DNA from: DATEPR01 sp036273855
Lineage (GTDB): Bacteria; Actinomycetota; Actinomycetes; Mycobacteriales; Pseudonocardiaceae
NCBI GenBank assembly: GCA_036273855.1
Contig: DASUGU010000095.1
Span: 1-64,000, forward strand
Direction: 5' to 3'
Length of the DNA stretch: 64,000 nt
The position numbers and the translations under genes were made by a program. The notes beneath the pieces were generated by a model. That model was not told the origin of the DNA, ran no database searches, and was given only the letters and a program-made list of their open reading frames with translations. This document shows positions 52,682 to 61,477 of the stretch, one piece after another. The number at the start of each line of letters is the position of its first letter. The first letter of the stretch is position 1.

Positions 52682-52704
52682 GCGGATCAGCTTACCGACG
52701 GTTC

Positions 52705-53997
52705 CTAGGCGGGTGGCCGCACGTGACCGTCGCCCCAGACGATCCACTTGGACGACGTCAGCTCGGCCAGGCCCATCGGTCCCCTGGCGTGCAGCTTCTG
52801 GGTGGAGATGCCGATCTCGGCGCCCATGCCGAGTTCGCCGCCGTCGGTGAACGCGGTGGAGGCGTTGACCATGACCGCCGCCGAGTCGACGCGGGCGGTG
52901 AACTCGCGGGCCGCGGTGACGTGGTCGGTGACGATGGCCTCGGTGTGGCCGGACGAGTGGGCGGCGATGTGCCGGATCGCGGCGTCCAGCGAGTCGACGA
53001 CGCCGACCGCGAGGTCCAGGGACAGGTACTCGGTGTCCCAGTCGGCGTCGGTGGCCGGCACGACGGTGGCCAGGTCGCCGGCCGCCGCCAGCACGGTGTC
53101 GTCACCGTGCACGGTCACCCCGGCGTCGTGCAGGGCGCGCAGGATCCTGGGCAGGAACTCGGTGGCGACGGCCGAGTGCACGAGCAGCGTCTCGGCGGCG
53201 TTGCACACGCTGGTCCGGCGGGTCTTGGCGTTGAGCACGATGCGCTCGGCCTTGTCCAGGTCGGCGGCGGCATCCACATACACGTGGCAGTTGCCCACGC
53301 CGGTCTCCACGGTCGGGACGGTGGCCTGCTCGACGACGGTGGCGATCAGGCCGGCCCCGCCGCGCGGGATCACCAGGTCCACCAGACCGCGGGCGGTGAT
53401 CAGGTGGCGGACCGATGCCCGGTCGTGGCAGGGCAGCAGCTGGACGGCGTCGGCGGGCAGGGCGTGCTCGACCAGCACGTCGCGCAGCACGGCGACCAGA
53501 GCCGTGTTGGACCGCTCGGCGGACGACGATCCGCGCAGCAGCACCGCGTTGCCCGCCTTCACGGCCAGCCCGGCGGCGTCGACGGTGACGTTGGGGCGGC
53601 CCTCGTAGACCATGCCCACCACACCCATCGGCACCCTGACCTGGCGCATCTCCAGCCCGTTGGGCAGCAGTCCGCCGCGCAGCACCTCGCCGACCGGGTC
53701 GGGCAGCGCGGCGACCGTGCGCAGGCCGTCGGCGATGCCGTCGATGCGCCGTTCGGACAGGGCGAGGCGGTCGATCATCGACTCCGGTGTGCCGCCGGAC
53801 CGGGCCGCGGCGACGTCCTCGGCGTTGGCGGCGAGCACCTCGGCGGCCCGGGCGCGCAGCGCGTCGGCCATGGCCAGCAGGAGGGCGTCCTTGCGGGCGC
53901 GGGTGGCCAGGGCCAGGTCGCCGGCGGCAGTGCGGGCGCGGCGGGCGGCGTCGTGCACCTGTTCGCGCAGGTCAGCGTCGTGGATCGTCGCGGTCAT
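52705..53997 (-). CDS. proA: Glutamate-5-semialdehyde dehydrogenase
   Basis: 430 residues, aldehyde dehydrogenase fold. Reduces glutamyl phosphate in proline synthesis. VPMGVVGMVYEGRPNVTVD, GNAVLLRGSSSAERSN, LVIPRGGAGLI, the catalytic Cys region AKTRRTSVCNAAETLL and GRGPMGL-like ARGPMGLAELTSSKWI are visible. ATG 53997. It lies 44 bases after proB; the gap holds an inverted repeat at 54021. Confidence 0.95.
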   Translation of the reverse strand: MTATIHDADLREQVHDAARRARTAAGDLALATRARKDALLLAMADALRARAAEVLAANAEDVAAARSGGTPESMIDRLALSERRIDGIADGLRTVAALPDPVGEVLRGGLLPNGLEMRQVRVPMGVVGMVYEGRPNVTVDAAGLAVKAGNAVLLRGSSSAERSNTALVAVLRDVLVEHALPADAVQLLPCHDRASVRHLITARGLVDLVIPRGGAGLIATVVEQATVPTVETGVGNCHVYVDAAADLDKAERIVLNAKTRRTSVCNAAETLLVHSAVATEFLPRILRALHDAGVTVHGDDTVLAAAGDLATVVPATDADWDTEYLSLDLAVGVVDSLDAAIRHIAAHSSGHTEAIVTDHVTAAREFTARVDSAAVMVNASTAFTDGGELGMGAEIGISTQKLHARGPMGLAELTSSKWIVWGDGHVRPPA

Positions 53998-54020
53998 GGA
54001 GACAGCTTACCTACCATTGA

Positions 54021-54033
54021 ATTGTTGAACAAT
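54021..54033. promoter_or_regulatory. Inverted repeat ATTGTTGAACAAT between proB and proA
   Basis: A perfect 6-1-6 repeat in a local AT-rich patch, 24 bases upstream of the proA ATG. The TTGT-x-x-ACAA form resembles operators of GntR-family regulators. It may be a proA promoter operator. Confidence 0.45.
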
Positions 54034-54041
54034 CCACGGAT

Positions 54042-55163
54042 CTAGCGGATGCGGCGGAGCGGCACCAGGTCGTCGGCGTGCACCACCTCGCGGCGCCGCT
54101 CGGGCGCCAGGTCACGGGTGGACCGGCCGATCAGGTCGGGCAGCTCGGACGCGTCGAACGCCACCACTCCCCTGGCCACCACCCGGTCCGCCGAATCGAC
54201 GAGTTCCACCACGTCACCGGCCTCGAACCGGCCCTCGGTGCCGGTGATGCCGGCGGCCAGCAGGGACCGGCGGCGGCCCACCACGGCGGCCACGGCACCG
54301 TCGTCCAGCCGCAGCTTGCCGGTGGCGCCCGCCGCGTAGCCGAGCCAGAAGCGGCGCGCCGACAGCCTGCTGCCGGTGGCCGCGAACGCCGTGCCGACGT
54401 CGGCCGGGCCGAGTGCCTTGCCGGCGTCGTTGGCGGCGGCCATCAGGACCGGGATGCCGGCAGCGGTGGCCAGTGTCGCGGCGGCCAGCTTGGACGCCAT
54501 ACCGCCGGTGCCCAGCCCGGACGCGCCCGTCGTGCCCGCCTTCACACCATCCACATCGGACTCACCAGTGACCTCGGTGATCCGCCGCGCCGGACCCAGC
54601 CGGGGATCCGCGTCGTACAGAGCGTCCACATCGGACAGCAGGACCAGTGCGTCGGCGGCCACCAGGTGGGCCACCAGCGCGGCCAGCCGGTCGTTGTCGC
54701 CGAAGCGGATCTCGTCGGTGGCCACGGTGTCGTTCTCGTTCACCACCGGCACCGTGCCCAGGGCCAGCAGGCGGGAGAAGGTGCGCTGGGCGTTGCGGTA
54801 GTGCGACCGGCGCAGCACGTCGTCCGCGGTCAGCAGCACCTGCCCGACGGTCAGGCCGTGCCTGCCGAACGCGGCACCGTAGGCGTGGGCGATGGCAAGT
54901 TGCCCGACACTGGCCGCCGCCTGTTGCAGCGACAGGTCACGTGGCCTGCGGGGCAGGCCGAGCGGGGCCAGGCCGGCCGCGATGGCACCGCTGGACACCA
55001 GCACCACCTGGGTGCCGGACGCGATCCGTTCGGCCAGCACGTCGACCAGCGCGGCCAGCCGGTCGGCGGCCAGTCCACCCTGCTCGGTGGTCAGGCCGGA
55101 CGAGCCGACCTTCACCACCAGCCGGCGCGCGGTGACCACGGCCTGCCGGGCGGCAGAGGTCAT
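54042..55163 (-). CDS. proB: Glutamate 5-kinase
   Basis: 373 residues. Phosphorylates glutamate in proline synthesis. Amino-acid kinase domain: RLVVKVGSSGLTTEQGG, VLVSSGAIAAGL, NENDTVATDEIRFGDND, and SGLGTGGMASKLAAA. A C-terminal PUA domain (about 285-365; GRRRSLLAAGITGTEGRFEAGD) is present, as in E. coli. ATG 55163 overlaps the obg stop (ATGA). Confidence 0.95.
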   Translation of the reverse strand: MTSAARQAVVTARRLVVKVGSSGLTTEQGGLAADRLAALVDVLAERIASGTQVVLVSSGAIAAGLAPLGLPRRPRDLSLQQAAASVGQLAIAHAYGAAFGRHGLTVGQVLLTADDVLRRSHYRNAQRTFSRLLALGTVPVVNENDTVATDEIRFGDNDRLAALVAHLVAADALVLLSDVDALYDADPRLGPARRITEVTGESDVDGVKAGTTGASGLGTGGMASKLAAATLATAAGIPVLMAAANDAGKALGPADVGTAFAATGSRLSARRFWLGYAAGATGKLRLDDGAVAAVVGRRRSLLAAGITGTEGRFEAGDVVELVDSADRVVARGVVAFDASELPDLIGRSTRDLAPERRREVVHADDLVPLRRIR

Positions 55164-56605
55164 TCCTCGTCCTCGTCGTCGACCAGTCCCCTGCGGGCCC
55201 GCTTGGCGTGCTTGCGGTCGGCTGCCCTCGGGCGGTGGTCGTCCTCCAGCCGGGGATCGGTACCCCGGTGGGCCAGCGCGACGGCCGCGACGCCGGCCGG
55301 TGTGGACGGCTCCCAGTCGAAGGTGACGTCGCCGATGGTCACCGCGGCACCCGGCACCGCGCCCTGCTTGGCCAGCGCCTCCTCGACGCCCAGCCGGGCC
55401 AGCCGGTCGGCGAGGTAGCCGACGGCCTCGTCGTTGGTGAAGTTGGTCTGGCGGATCCAGCGTTCCGGCCGTTCGCCGCGCACCACGAACGCGCCGTCCT
55501 GCTCCGGATCGGGCGTCACGGTGAACCCGGTGTCGTTGACCGCCGTCGGGCGCAGCACGATCCTGGCCGGCTCGGCGGCCGGCCGGGCGGCGCGGGCCTG
55601 CTCGACGACCCTGGCCAGCGCGAACGTCAACTCGCGCAGGCCCTCCCTGGTGGCCGCGGACACCTCGTACACCGGCAGCCCGCGCGCCTCGAACTCCGGC
55701 CGGACCAGCTCGGCGAGATCGCGGCCGTCCGCCACGTCCATCTTGTTCAGCACCACGACCCTGGGCCGGGTGGCCAGGTCGCCGCCCAGCGACGGCGTGT
55801 ACTGGGCCAGCTCCGACTCCAGCGCGTCCACATCGGACACCGGGTCGCGGCCGGGCTCCTCGGTGCCGCAGTCCACGACGTGCACCAGCACGGCACACCG
55901 CTCGATGTGGCGCAGGAAGTCCAGGCCCAGCCCCTTGCCCTGGCTGGCGCCGGGAATCAGGCCGGGCACGTCGGCCACGGTGAACACCGAGTCCCCCGCC
56001 GTCACCACGCCCAGGTTCGGCACCAGTGTGGTGAACGGGTAGTCGGCGATCTTCGGCCGGGCGGCGGAGAGCACGGCGATCAGCGACGACTTGCCGGCCG
56101 ACGGGAAGCCGACCAGCCCGACGTCGGCCACCGACTTCAGCTCCAGCACCAGTTCCCGGGTCTCACCGGGCTCGCCGAGCAGCGCGAACCCGGGTGCCCG
56201 GCGCGCCTTCGACGCCAGCGCCGCGTTGCCCAACCCGCCACGACCACCGGCCGCGGCCACCATGCGGGTGCCGATGCCGGTCAGGTCGGCCAGGACCTCG
56301 CCGTCGCCATCCAGCACGACCGTGCCGTCCGGGACCTTCAGCTCCAGGTCGCCGCCCTGGGCGCCGTCCCGGTTGCTGCCCTGGCCCTGCTTGCCGTTGG
56401 CGGCCGCCGCGTGCGGCCGGAAGTGGAAGTCCAGCAGCGTGTGCACGTTGGGGTCGACGACCAGCACGACGTCGCCGCCACGCCCACCGTTGCCGCCGTC
56501 CGGTCCGCCCAGCGGCTTGAACTTCTCCCGGTGGACGGACGCGCAACCGTTCCCGCCGTCACCGGCGGCCACGTGAATCGCCACCCGGTCAACGAATCGG
56601 GACAC
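55160..56605 (-). CDS. obg: GTPase Obg/CgtA
   Basis: 481 residues. N-terminal glycine-rich Obg fold (VDRVAIHVAAGDGGNGCASV, GGPDGGNGGRGGDV), GTPase domain (GFPSAGKSSLI, TTLVPNLG, DVPGLIPGAS, NKMDV) and an actinobacterial OCT C-terminal domain (ERWIRQTNFTNDEAVGYLADRLARLG) with a charged tail. A ribosome assembly and stress GTPase. GTG 56605. Conserved rplU-rpmA-obg-proB order. Confidence 0.96.
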   Translation of the reverse strand: MSRFVDRVAIHVAAGDGGNGCASVHREKFKPLGGPDGGNGGRGGDVVLVVDPNVHTLLDFHFRPHAAAANGKQGQGSNRDGAQGGDLELKVPDGTVVLDGDGEVLADLTGIGTRMVAAAGGRGGLGNAALASKARRAPGFALLGEPGETRELVLELKSVADVGLVGFPSAGKSSLIAVLSAARPKIADYPFTTLVPNLGVVTAGDSVFTVADVPGLIPGASQGKGLGLDFLRHIERCAVLVHVVDCGTEEPGRDPVSDVDALESELAQYTPSLGGDLATRPRVVVLNKMDVADGRDLAELVRPEFEARGLPVYEVSAATREGLRELTFALARVVEQARAARPAAEPARIVLRPTAVNDTGFTVTPDPEQDGAFVVRGERPERWIRQTNFTNDEAVGYLADRLARLGVEEALAKQGAVPGAAVTIGDVTFDWEPSTPAGVAAVALAHRGTDPRLEDDHRPRAADRKHAKRARRGLVDDEDEE

Positions 56606-56639
56606 GACACCCTCTTTCCACTACTCACACACGAAACAA

Positions 56640-56669
56640 GGGGCGGGCCGGGCTGAGCCGGTCCGCCCC
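56640..56669. terminator. Hairpin between rpmA and obg
   Basis: GGGGCGGGCCGG (56640-56651) pairs with CCGGTCCGCCCC (56658-56669) over 12 positions with one G-U and a six-base loop, 28 bases after the rpmA stop. It probably ends most ribosomal-protein transcripts, with read-through to obg. Confidence 0.65.
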
Positions 56670-56697
56670 TCGTGGGGTCACTGTCTCGGGCGGAGGC

Positions 56698-56955
56698 TCA
56701 GGCCTCGGCCGGGACGATGTTCACGGTCTTGCGACCGCGCTTCATACCGAACTCGACCGCACCGGCGGCCAGCGCGAACAGCGTGTCGTCCTTGCCCCGG
56801 CCGACGTTGACACCGGGGTGGAACTTGGTGCCACGCTGGCGGATCAGGATCTCGCCCGCCTTCACGGCCTGACCGCCGTAGCGCTTCACGCCGAGGTACT
56901 GCGGGTTGGAGTCACGGCCGTTGCGGGAGCTGGACGCACCCTTCTTGTGTGCCAT
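56698..56955 (-). CDS. rpmA: 50S ribosomal protein L27
   Basis: 85 residues beginning AHKKGASSSRNGRDSN; the N-terminus reaches toward the peptidyl-transferase centre. No removable N-terminal extension like that of Firmicutes is present. ATG 56955, 16 bases after rplU. Confidence 0.97.
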   Translation of the reverse strand: MAHKKGASSSRNGRDSNPQYLGVKRYGGQAVKAGEILIRQRGTKFHPGVNVGRGKDDTLFALAAGAVEFGMKRGRKTVNIVPAEA

Positions 56956-56971
56956 GTGTGTTCAGCTCCTC

Positions 56972-57280
56972 TTACTTGGTGATTCCGGTGACCTCGACCT
57001 GGGTCAGCTTCTGGCGGTGACCCTGGCGCTTGTGGTAGCCGGTCTTGTTCTTGAACTTGTGGATGCGGATCTTCGGGCCCTTGGTGTGGCTGACCACCTT
57101 GCCGGTGACCGACACCTTGCCCAGCGCGTCCGCGTCGGCGGTGACGTCGGCGCCGTCGACCACGAGCAGCGCGGGGAAGCTGACCTCGGTGCCCGGCTCG
57201 CCCGCGAGCTTCTCCACCTGGACGACGTCGCCGACAGCCACTTTGTACTGCTTGCCGCCGGTCTTGACGATCGCGTACAT
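56972..57280 (-). CDS. rplU: 50S ribosomal protein L21
   Basis: 102 residues: MYAIVKTGGKQYKVAVGD at the start, HTKGPKIRIHKFKNKTGYHKRQGHRQ near the end. Binds 23S rRNA. AGGAGA precedes ATG 57280. First gene of the rplU-rpmA-obg-proB run, separated from rne by 178 bases. Confidence 0.97.
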   Translation of the reverse strand: MYAIVKTGGKQYKVAVGDVVQVEKLAGEPGTEVSFPALLVVDGADVTADADALGKVSVTGKVVSHTKGPKIRIHKFKNKTGYHKRQGHRQKLTQVEVTGITK

Positions 57281-57385
57281 CGGGACGGAAGTCTCCTGCT
57301 ACTCGACGATGACGGGGGCCATGCGCGCCCCCAGGACGGACGAATCTGCGATTCGGACCGCGGAGCGAGGCTCTCGCATGACAGA

Positions 57386-57404
57386 GCCCACCGGGATGGC
57401 GGGC
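57386..57404. terminator. Hairpin between rne and rplU
   Basis: GCCCACC/GGCGGGC (one G-U type position) around a five-base GGGAT loop, 55 bases after the rne stop. Candidate rne terminator or part of an rplU leader. No T-tract. Confidence 0.4.
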
Positions 57405-57458
57405 CACCTACCAGGTTACGGGGCGGCCCGCTCGGCGGTCAAACCGGGGTCGGTTACC

Positions 57459-60329
57459 TCACTGGCCGCTCTGACCTGCGGGAGGACCGGCCGGCCTGGA
57501 CGCCGCCCGGCGCCTGGTCGGTCGGGGCGGGTTGGCCACGGCCATCGCGGTCGGCGGTTTGGTGCCGGTGCCCTGGGTGGCCAGCGGCTGGTGACCGTTG
57601 GTCGAGCCCGGTTCAGGCTCGGCAGTCTCCACGGCCACCGCGGGCTGGTCCGGCTCCGGCTCGGGAGCCGGTGTCGGTTCCGGTGCGCTGACCTCGGGTT
57701 CGGCGGCCTGCTGGACCGGGACCTCCGGCTCGGCGGCGACCTCGGGCTCGGCGACCTCGGGCTCGGCAGCGGCGACCGGCTCGACGACCTCCGGCTCGGC
57801 AGCGGCGACCGGCCGGGTGACCTCCGGCTCGGCAGCGGCGACCGGCTCGGGCGCCGGTTCCGGCGACACCGCTGGTTCCGGCGACACGGCCGGTTCCGGC
57901 GTCGTCGCGACCGGCTCGGGCTGGGGCTCGGGAGCCGGCTCGCGCGCCGGTTCGACGGCCGCCTGCTCCTTGTCCTGCCCACCGCGGTGCCGGCTGCGCC
58001 GACTACCGCCGCCGCCACCGCCGCCGCCACCGCCTCCACCGCCGTTGTTCTGGTTGCCCTGGCCGTTGTTGCCGTTGGCGGGCGCGGCCTGGGTGTGCGC
58101 GTGGACCGGCGTGGTGGACACCAGGACGCCCCGGCCCCGGCAGTGCTCACACGTGGTGCTGAACGCCTCCAGCAGGCCGGTGCCGACCCGCTTGCGGGTC
58201 ATCTGCACGAGGCCCAGCGAGGTGACCTCGGCGACCTGGTGGCGGGTGCGGTCGCGGCCCAGGCACTCGGTGAGCCTGCGCAGCACCAGGTCCCGGTTGG
58301 ACTCCAGCACCATGTCGATGAAGTCCACGACGATGATGCCGCCGATGTCGCGCAGCCGGAGCTGGCGCACGATCTCCTCGGCCGCCTCCAGGTTGTTCCG
58401 GGTGACGGTCTCCTCGAGGTTGCCACCGGAACCGGTGAACTTGCCCGTGTTCACGTCGATCACGGTCATCGCCTCGGTGCGATCGATGACCAGGTAGCCG
58501 CCGGAGGGCAGCCAGACCTTGCGGTCCAGCGCCTTGAGGATCTGCTCGTCGATCCGGAACTCGGCGAACACGTCCACAGTGCTCACGTGCCGCTTGAGCC
58601 GGTCCACCAGATCGGGCGCGACATGTGTGACGTACGCCTCAATGGTGTCCCAGGCGTCGTCGCCGGACACGGTGAGCGCGGAGAAGTCCTCGGTGAACAG
58701 GTCGCGGACGACCTTGATCAGCAGGTCGGGCTCCTCGTAGAGCAGCTGCGGCGCCTTCGCGTTGGGCTTCCCGGCGTTCTCCTTGATGACGTCCCACTGG
58801 GCGCGCAGGCGGCGCACGTCGCGGCCCAGCTCGTCCTCGCTGACGCCCTCGGACGCCGTGCGGATGATCACACCGGCGTCTTCCGGCACGACCCGCTTCA
58901 GCACGTCCTTCAGGCGCTTGCGCTCGGTGTCGGGCAGCTTGCGGCTGATGCCCGTGGCACCGCCGCCCGGCACGTACACCAGGAAGCGGCCGGGCAAGCT
59001 GATCTGCGTGGTCAGCCGGGCGCCCTTGTGCCCGACCGGGTCCTTGGTGACCTGGACCAGCACGCTGTCGCCGGTGGACAGGGCCTGCTCGATCTTGCGG
59101 GCCTTGCCCTCCAGGCCGGCCGCGTCCCAGTCGACCTCGCCCGCGTACAGCACCGCGTTGCGACCGCGGCCGATGTCCACGAACGCCGCCTCCATGCTGG
59201 GCAGCACGTTCTGCACCCGGCCGAGGTATACGTTGCCGACCAGCGACCCAGTGCCGGCCGAGGTGACGAAGTGCTCGACCAGGATGCCGTCCTCCAGCAC
59301 CCCGATCTGCACGCTGTCACCGCGCTGGTTGACCACCATCTTGCGGTCGACCGCCTCGCGGCGGGCCAGGAACTCGGACTCGGACAGGATCGGCACCCGC
59401 CGCCTGCCGGCCTCCCGGCCGTCCCGGCGGCGCTGCCGCTTGGCCTCCAGCCGGGTCGAGCCGCGCACGCTGCGCACCTCGTCCTGGCCGCTGTGGTCCT
59501 GCTGGTCGCGCTTGCCTGGCTTGTCGCCGGGCTTCTCGTCCCGCGACTCGCGCACGTGCACCACGGTGTTGGGCGGATCGTCGTCCCCGCCCGACTCGTC
59601 GCCCGCGCCCCTGCGCCGACGGCGGCGCCTGCGCCTGCGAGTGGTGCCGCTCTCGCCGTCGTCGGCGGCGGCCTCGTCCGAGTCGTCCGAGTCGTCCTGG
59701 CCGTCGGTGTCGCCCTGCTCGGCGTCACCGGCCTGGTCGTCGTCGGCCGAGTCGTCGGCGTCGCCGTCCTCGCCCTGGCCGCCCTTGCCCCGGCCACGGC
59801 CGCGCCGGCCCCGGCGCCGCCGACGCCGGGTGGCGCCGTCCTCGTCGGTGTCCGTCGCGTCGGCGCCCGAGTCCTGCTCGGTCTCCTGATCGGCCGCACC
59901 GGCGTCCTCCACCGGCTCCGGTTCGGCGACCGGCTCGGCCTGCGCGACCTGCTTGGGCGGCGGCGGTGGGGCCGCGGCAGGCGGCAGGAACACCGGCGCC
60001 GCCGCGAAGACCGGCGCCAGTGCCGCGGGCGCCACCTTCGGCTGCTCGGGTTCCGGTTCCGGCTCGGGTTCTGGCTCGCTGCCCACCAGGGCCTCGGCCA
60101 CCTTGAGCGCGATGTCCCTGTCCAGGCTGGACTGGGCACTGCGGGCCGGCTCTCCGAGCCCGCTCAGCACGTCGAGAACCTCGCGGCTGCTGCGGTTGAG
60201 CAGCTTGGCCAACGCGTGCACGCGCACCTTGGCCGGCAGGTCCGCCAGCGCGATGTCGTCACCCGTGGTGGGTTCGGATGTGCTGATATTCCCGCCGGTT
60301 GTCACCGCGGGATCGTTCGTGTTCGGCAT
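57459..60329 (-). CDS. rne: Ribonuclease E/G with IF2_N-like N-terminal domain
   Basis: 956 residues. An N-terminal segment (about 30-85: LPAKVRVHALAKLLNRSSREVL...ARSAQSSLD) resembles the IF2_N helical domain. A long acidic/Arg-rich disordered stretch with EP repeats and RRRRRRR clusters follows. The catalytic core (about 300-770) has the S1 domain with AAFVDIGRGRNAVLYAGEVD, the DNase-I-like DVNTGKF, IIVVDFIDM and the zinc-link Cys pair CEHCRGRG. The C-terminus is Pro/Glu/Ala repeats (AAEPEV). It performs rRNA, tRNA and mRNA processing. ATG 60329. Confidence 0.93.
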   Translation of the reverse strand: MPNTNDPAVTTGGNISTSEPTTGDDIALADLPAKVRVHALAKLLNRSSREVLDVLSGLGEPARSAQSSLDRDIALKVAEALVGSEPEPEPEPEPEQPKVAPAALAPVFAAAPVFLPPAAAPPPPPKQVAQAEPVAEPEPVEDAGAADQETEQDSGADATDTDEDGATRRRRRRGRRGRGRGKGGQGEDGDADDSADDDQAGDAEQGDTDGQDDSDDSDEAAADDGESGTTRRRRRRRRRRGAGDESGGDDDPPNTVVHVRESRDEKPGDKPGKRDQQDHSGQDEVRSVRGSTRLEAKRQRRRDGREAGRRRVPILSESEFLARREAVDRKMVVNQRGDSVQIGVLEDGILVEHFVTSAGTGSLVGNVYLGRVQNVLPSMEAAFVDIGRGRNAVLYAGEVDWDAAGLEGKARKIEQALSTGDSVLVQVTKDPVGHKGARLTTQISLPGRFLVYVPGGGATGISRKLPDTERKRLKDVLKRVVPEDAGVIIRTASEGVSEDELGRDVRRLRAQWDVIKENAGKPNAKAPQLLYEEPDLLIKVVRDLFTEDFSALTVSGDDAWDTIEAYVTHVAPDLVDRLKRHVSTVDVFAEFRIDEQILKALDRKVWLPSGGYLVIDRTEAMTVIDVNTGKFTGSGGNLEETVTRNNLEAAEEIVRQLRLRDIGGIIVVDFIDMVLESNRDLVLRRLTECLGRDRTRHQVAEVTSLGLVQMTRKRVGTGLLEAFSTTCEHCRGRGVLVSTTPVHAHTQAAPANGNNGQGNQNNGGGGGGGGGGGGGSRRSRHRGGQDKEQAAVEPAREPAPEPQPEPVATTPEPAVSPEPAVSPEPAPEPVAAAEPEVTRPVAAAEPEVVEPVAAAEPEVAEPEVAAEPEVPVQQAAEPEVSAPEPTPAPEPEPDQPAVAVETAEPEPGSTNGHQPLATQGTGTKPPTAMAVANPPRPTRRRAASRPAGPPAGQSGQ

Positions 60330-60460
60330 ACAGCTCCTTCGCCCCCGGGCGCGTCCTTCGGACGCGGCCGCGCAGGGGCTCCCTTCCTCAGTTGTGTCAC
60401 CGCCGCCCGAGGCGACGGGAATCCTTGCCCGCGCCGGCTGTGTACCCGAGGCTCCGGGCG

Positions 60461-61330
60461 TCAGTCGGCAGGTCGTACGGCGGCGTGTTGGCCGGGCTCC
60501 GGCTCCCTGGCCACCGGTTCCGAGCCCGCGCCCCGGTCGGGAGCCAGCGGGTCGGCCAGGCGGCCTTCATCGTCGAGCCGCCCCTGGGCAGTCCGGGTCG
60601 CCTTCGCGGATACCGGCAACATCAGGGCGGCGACGACACGGAGCGCGCTCAGCACGTCGTCGGGTCGCACGACTGGTGTTGTCTGCCGAACGACCAAGTC
60701 CAGTATCCCACACGTCATGCCCGACCCGCCGTCCCGCGCACCCGCCGGGTGATGCTCTATGCCGTTTTCTCCCGTTTCGTCCGGTAGCACCGTGAGTGTC
60801 ACCACAGCGGGCCGGACGTCCATCGTCCGGCGGCCGTCCTTGGTCAGCCGCTCCACCTCGACCGAGCCGGCAGCCAGCAGCGCCGCGACGGCCGCCGTGA
60901 GTTCGGCCGCGCCGACACCGGGCACCTCGATCCGCCACCGGCTGGCGTCGATCCGCTCGGGCAGCGAGCCACCGGTCGCGACCACGGCGTCGACCACGTC
61001 CAGGCCGGGCGGCAGGGCGGCGTCCACGGCGGTGCGCAGGGCGTCCGGGTCGACCGTCTCGACGAGCTGGATCTCCAGGTACTCGGCCTCGCTGGCCGCA
61101 CCGGTGGGCGCGGCGCCCACCCAGGACACCTTCGGATGCGGGCTGAACCCGTGCGAGAACGCCATCGGCACGTCGGCCCGCCGCAGGGCACGTTCGAAGG
61201 CGCGGGCCACGTCCCGGTGTGACGTGAACCGCAGCTTGCCCCGTTTGGCGTAACGCAGCCGCAGGCGCTGGACGGCGGGAGCCGACGGGTTCGGCTCGTC
61301 ATGACGGCTCAGAGCTACTCCTCGTGCCAT
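60461..61330 (-). CDS. TIGR03936-family radical-SAM-associated protein (DUF2344)
   Basis: 289 residues. VQRLRLRYAKRGKLRFTSHRDVARAFERALRRADVPMAFSHGFSPHPKVSW is the family start (described in pieces: RLRYAKRGKLRF, SHRDVARAFERAL, SHGFSPHPK). Normally encoded directly after a TIGR03960 radical SAM protein, to which it corresponds as a C-terminal partner. The C-terminal 60 residues are a Pro/Asp-rich tail. ATG 61330 is chosen; GTG upstream is possible. Here it is separated from the radical SAM gene by an inverted subtilase gene. Function unknown. Confidence 0.85.
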   Translation of the reverse strand: MARGVALSRHDEPNPSAPAVQRLRLRYAKRGKLRFTSHRDVARAFERALRRADVPMAFSHGFSPHPKVSWVGAAPTGAASEAEYLEIQLVETVDPDALRTAVDAALPPGLDVVDAVVATGGSLPERIDASRWRIEVPGVGAAELTAAVAALLAAGSVEVERLTKDGRRTMDVRPAVVTLTVLPDETGENGIEHHPAGARDGGSGMTCGILDLVVRQTTPVVRPDDVLSALRVVAALMLPVSAKATRTAQGRLDDEGRLADPLAPDRGAGSEPVAREPEPGQHAAVRPAD

Positions 61331-61477
61331 TGTGGGAGTGGTCGACGAAGGACAAACAACGGTACCGGCCGACGGAAATCGCCGGACGAACTTGTCTGCC
61401 GCGTCTGCGCTGGCTACCGTCCCGCTGGAGTGGACGCCGATTCCCCGCGGCCGTCCAACAAACAATGGAGGTCTCCT

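Noticed and set aside
56906..57691. Plus-strand frame opposite rplU/rpmA
   Set aside because: Fully covered by two ribosomal protein genes on the other strand.
61301..61477. Longer N-terminus for the subtilase
   Set aside because: It would hide the signal peptide and overlaps the DUF2344 start; GTG 61478 has an ideal ribosome site and begins the signal peptide.
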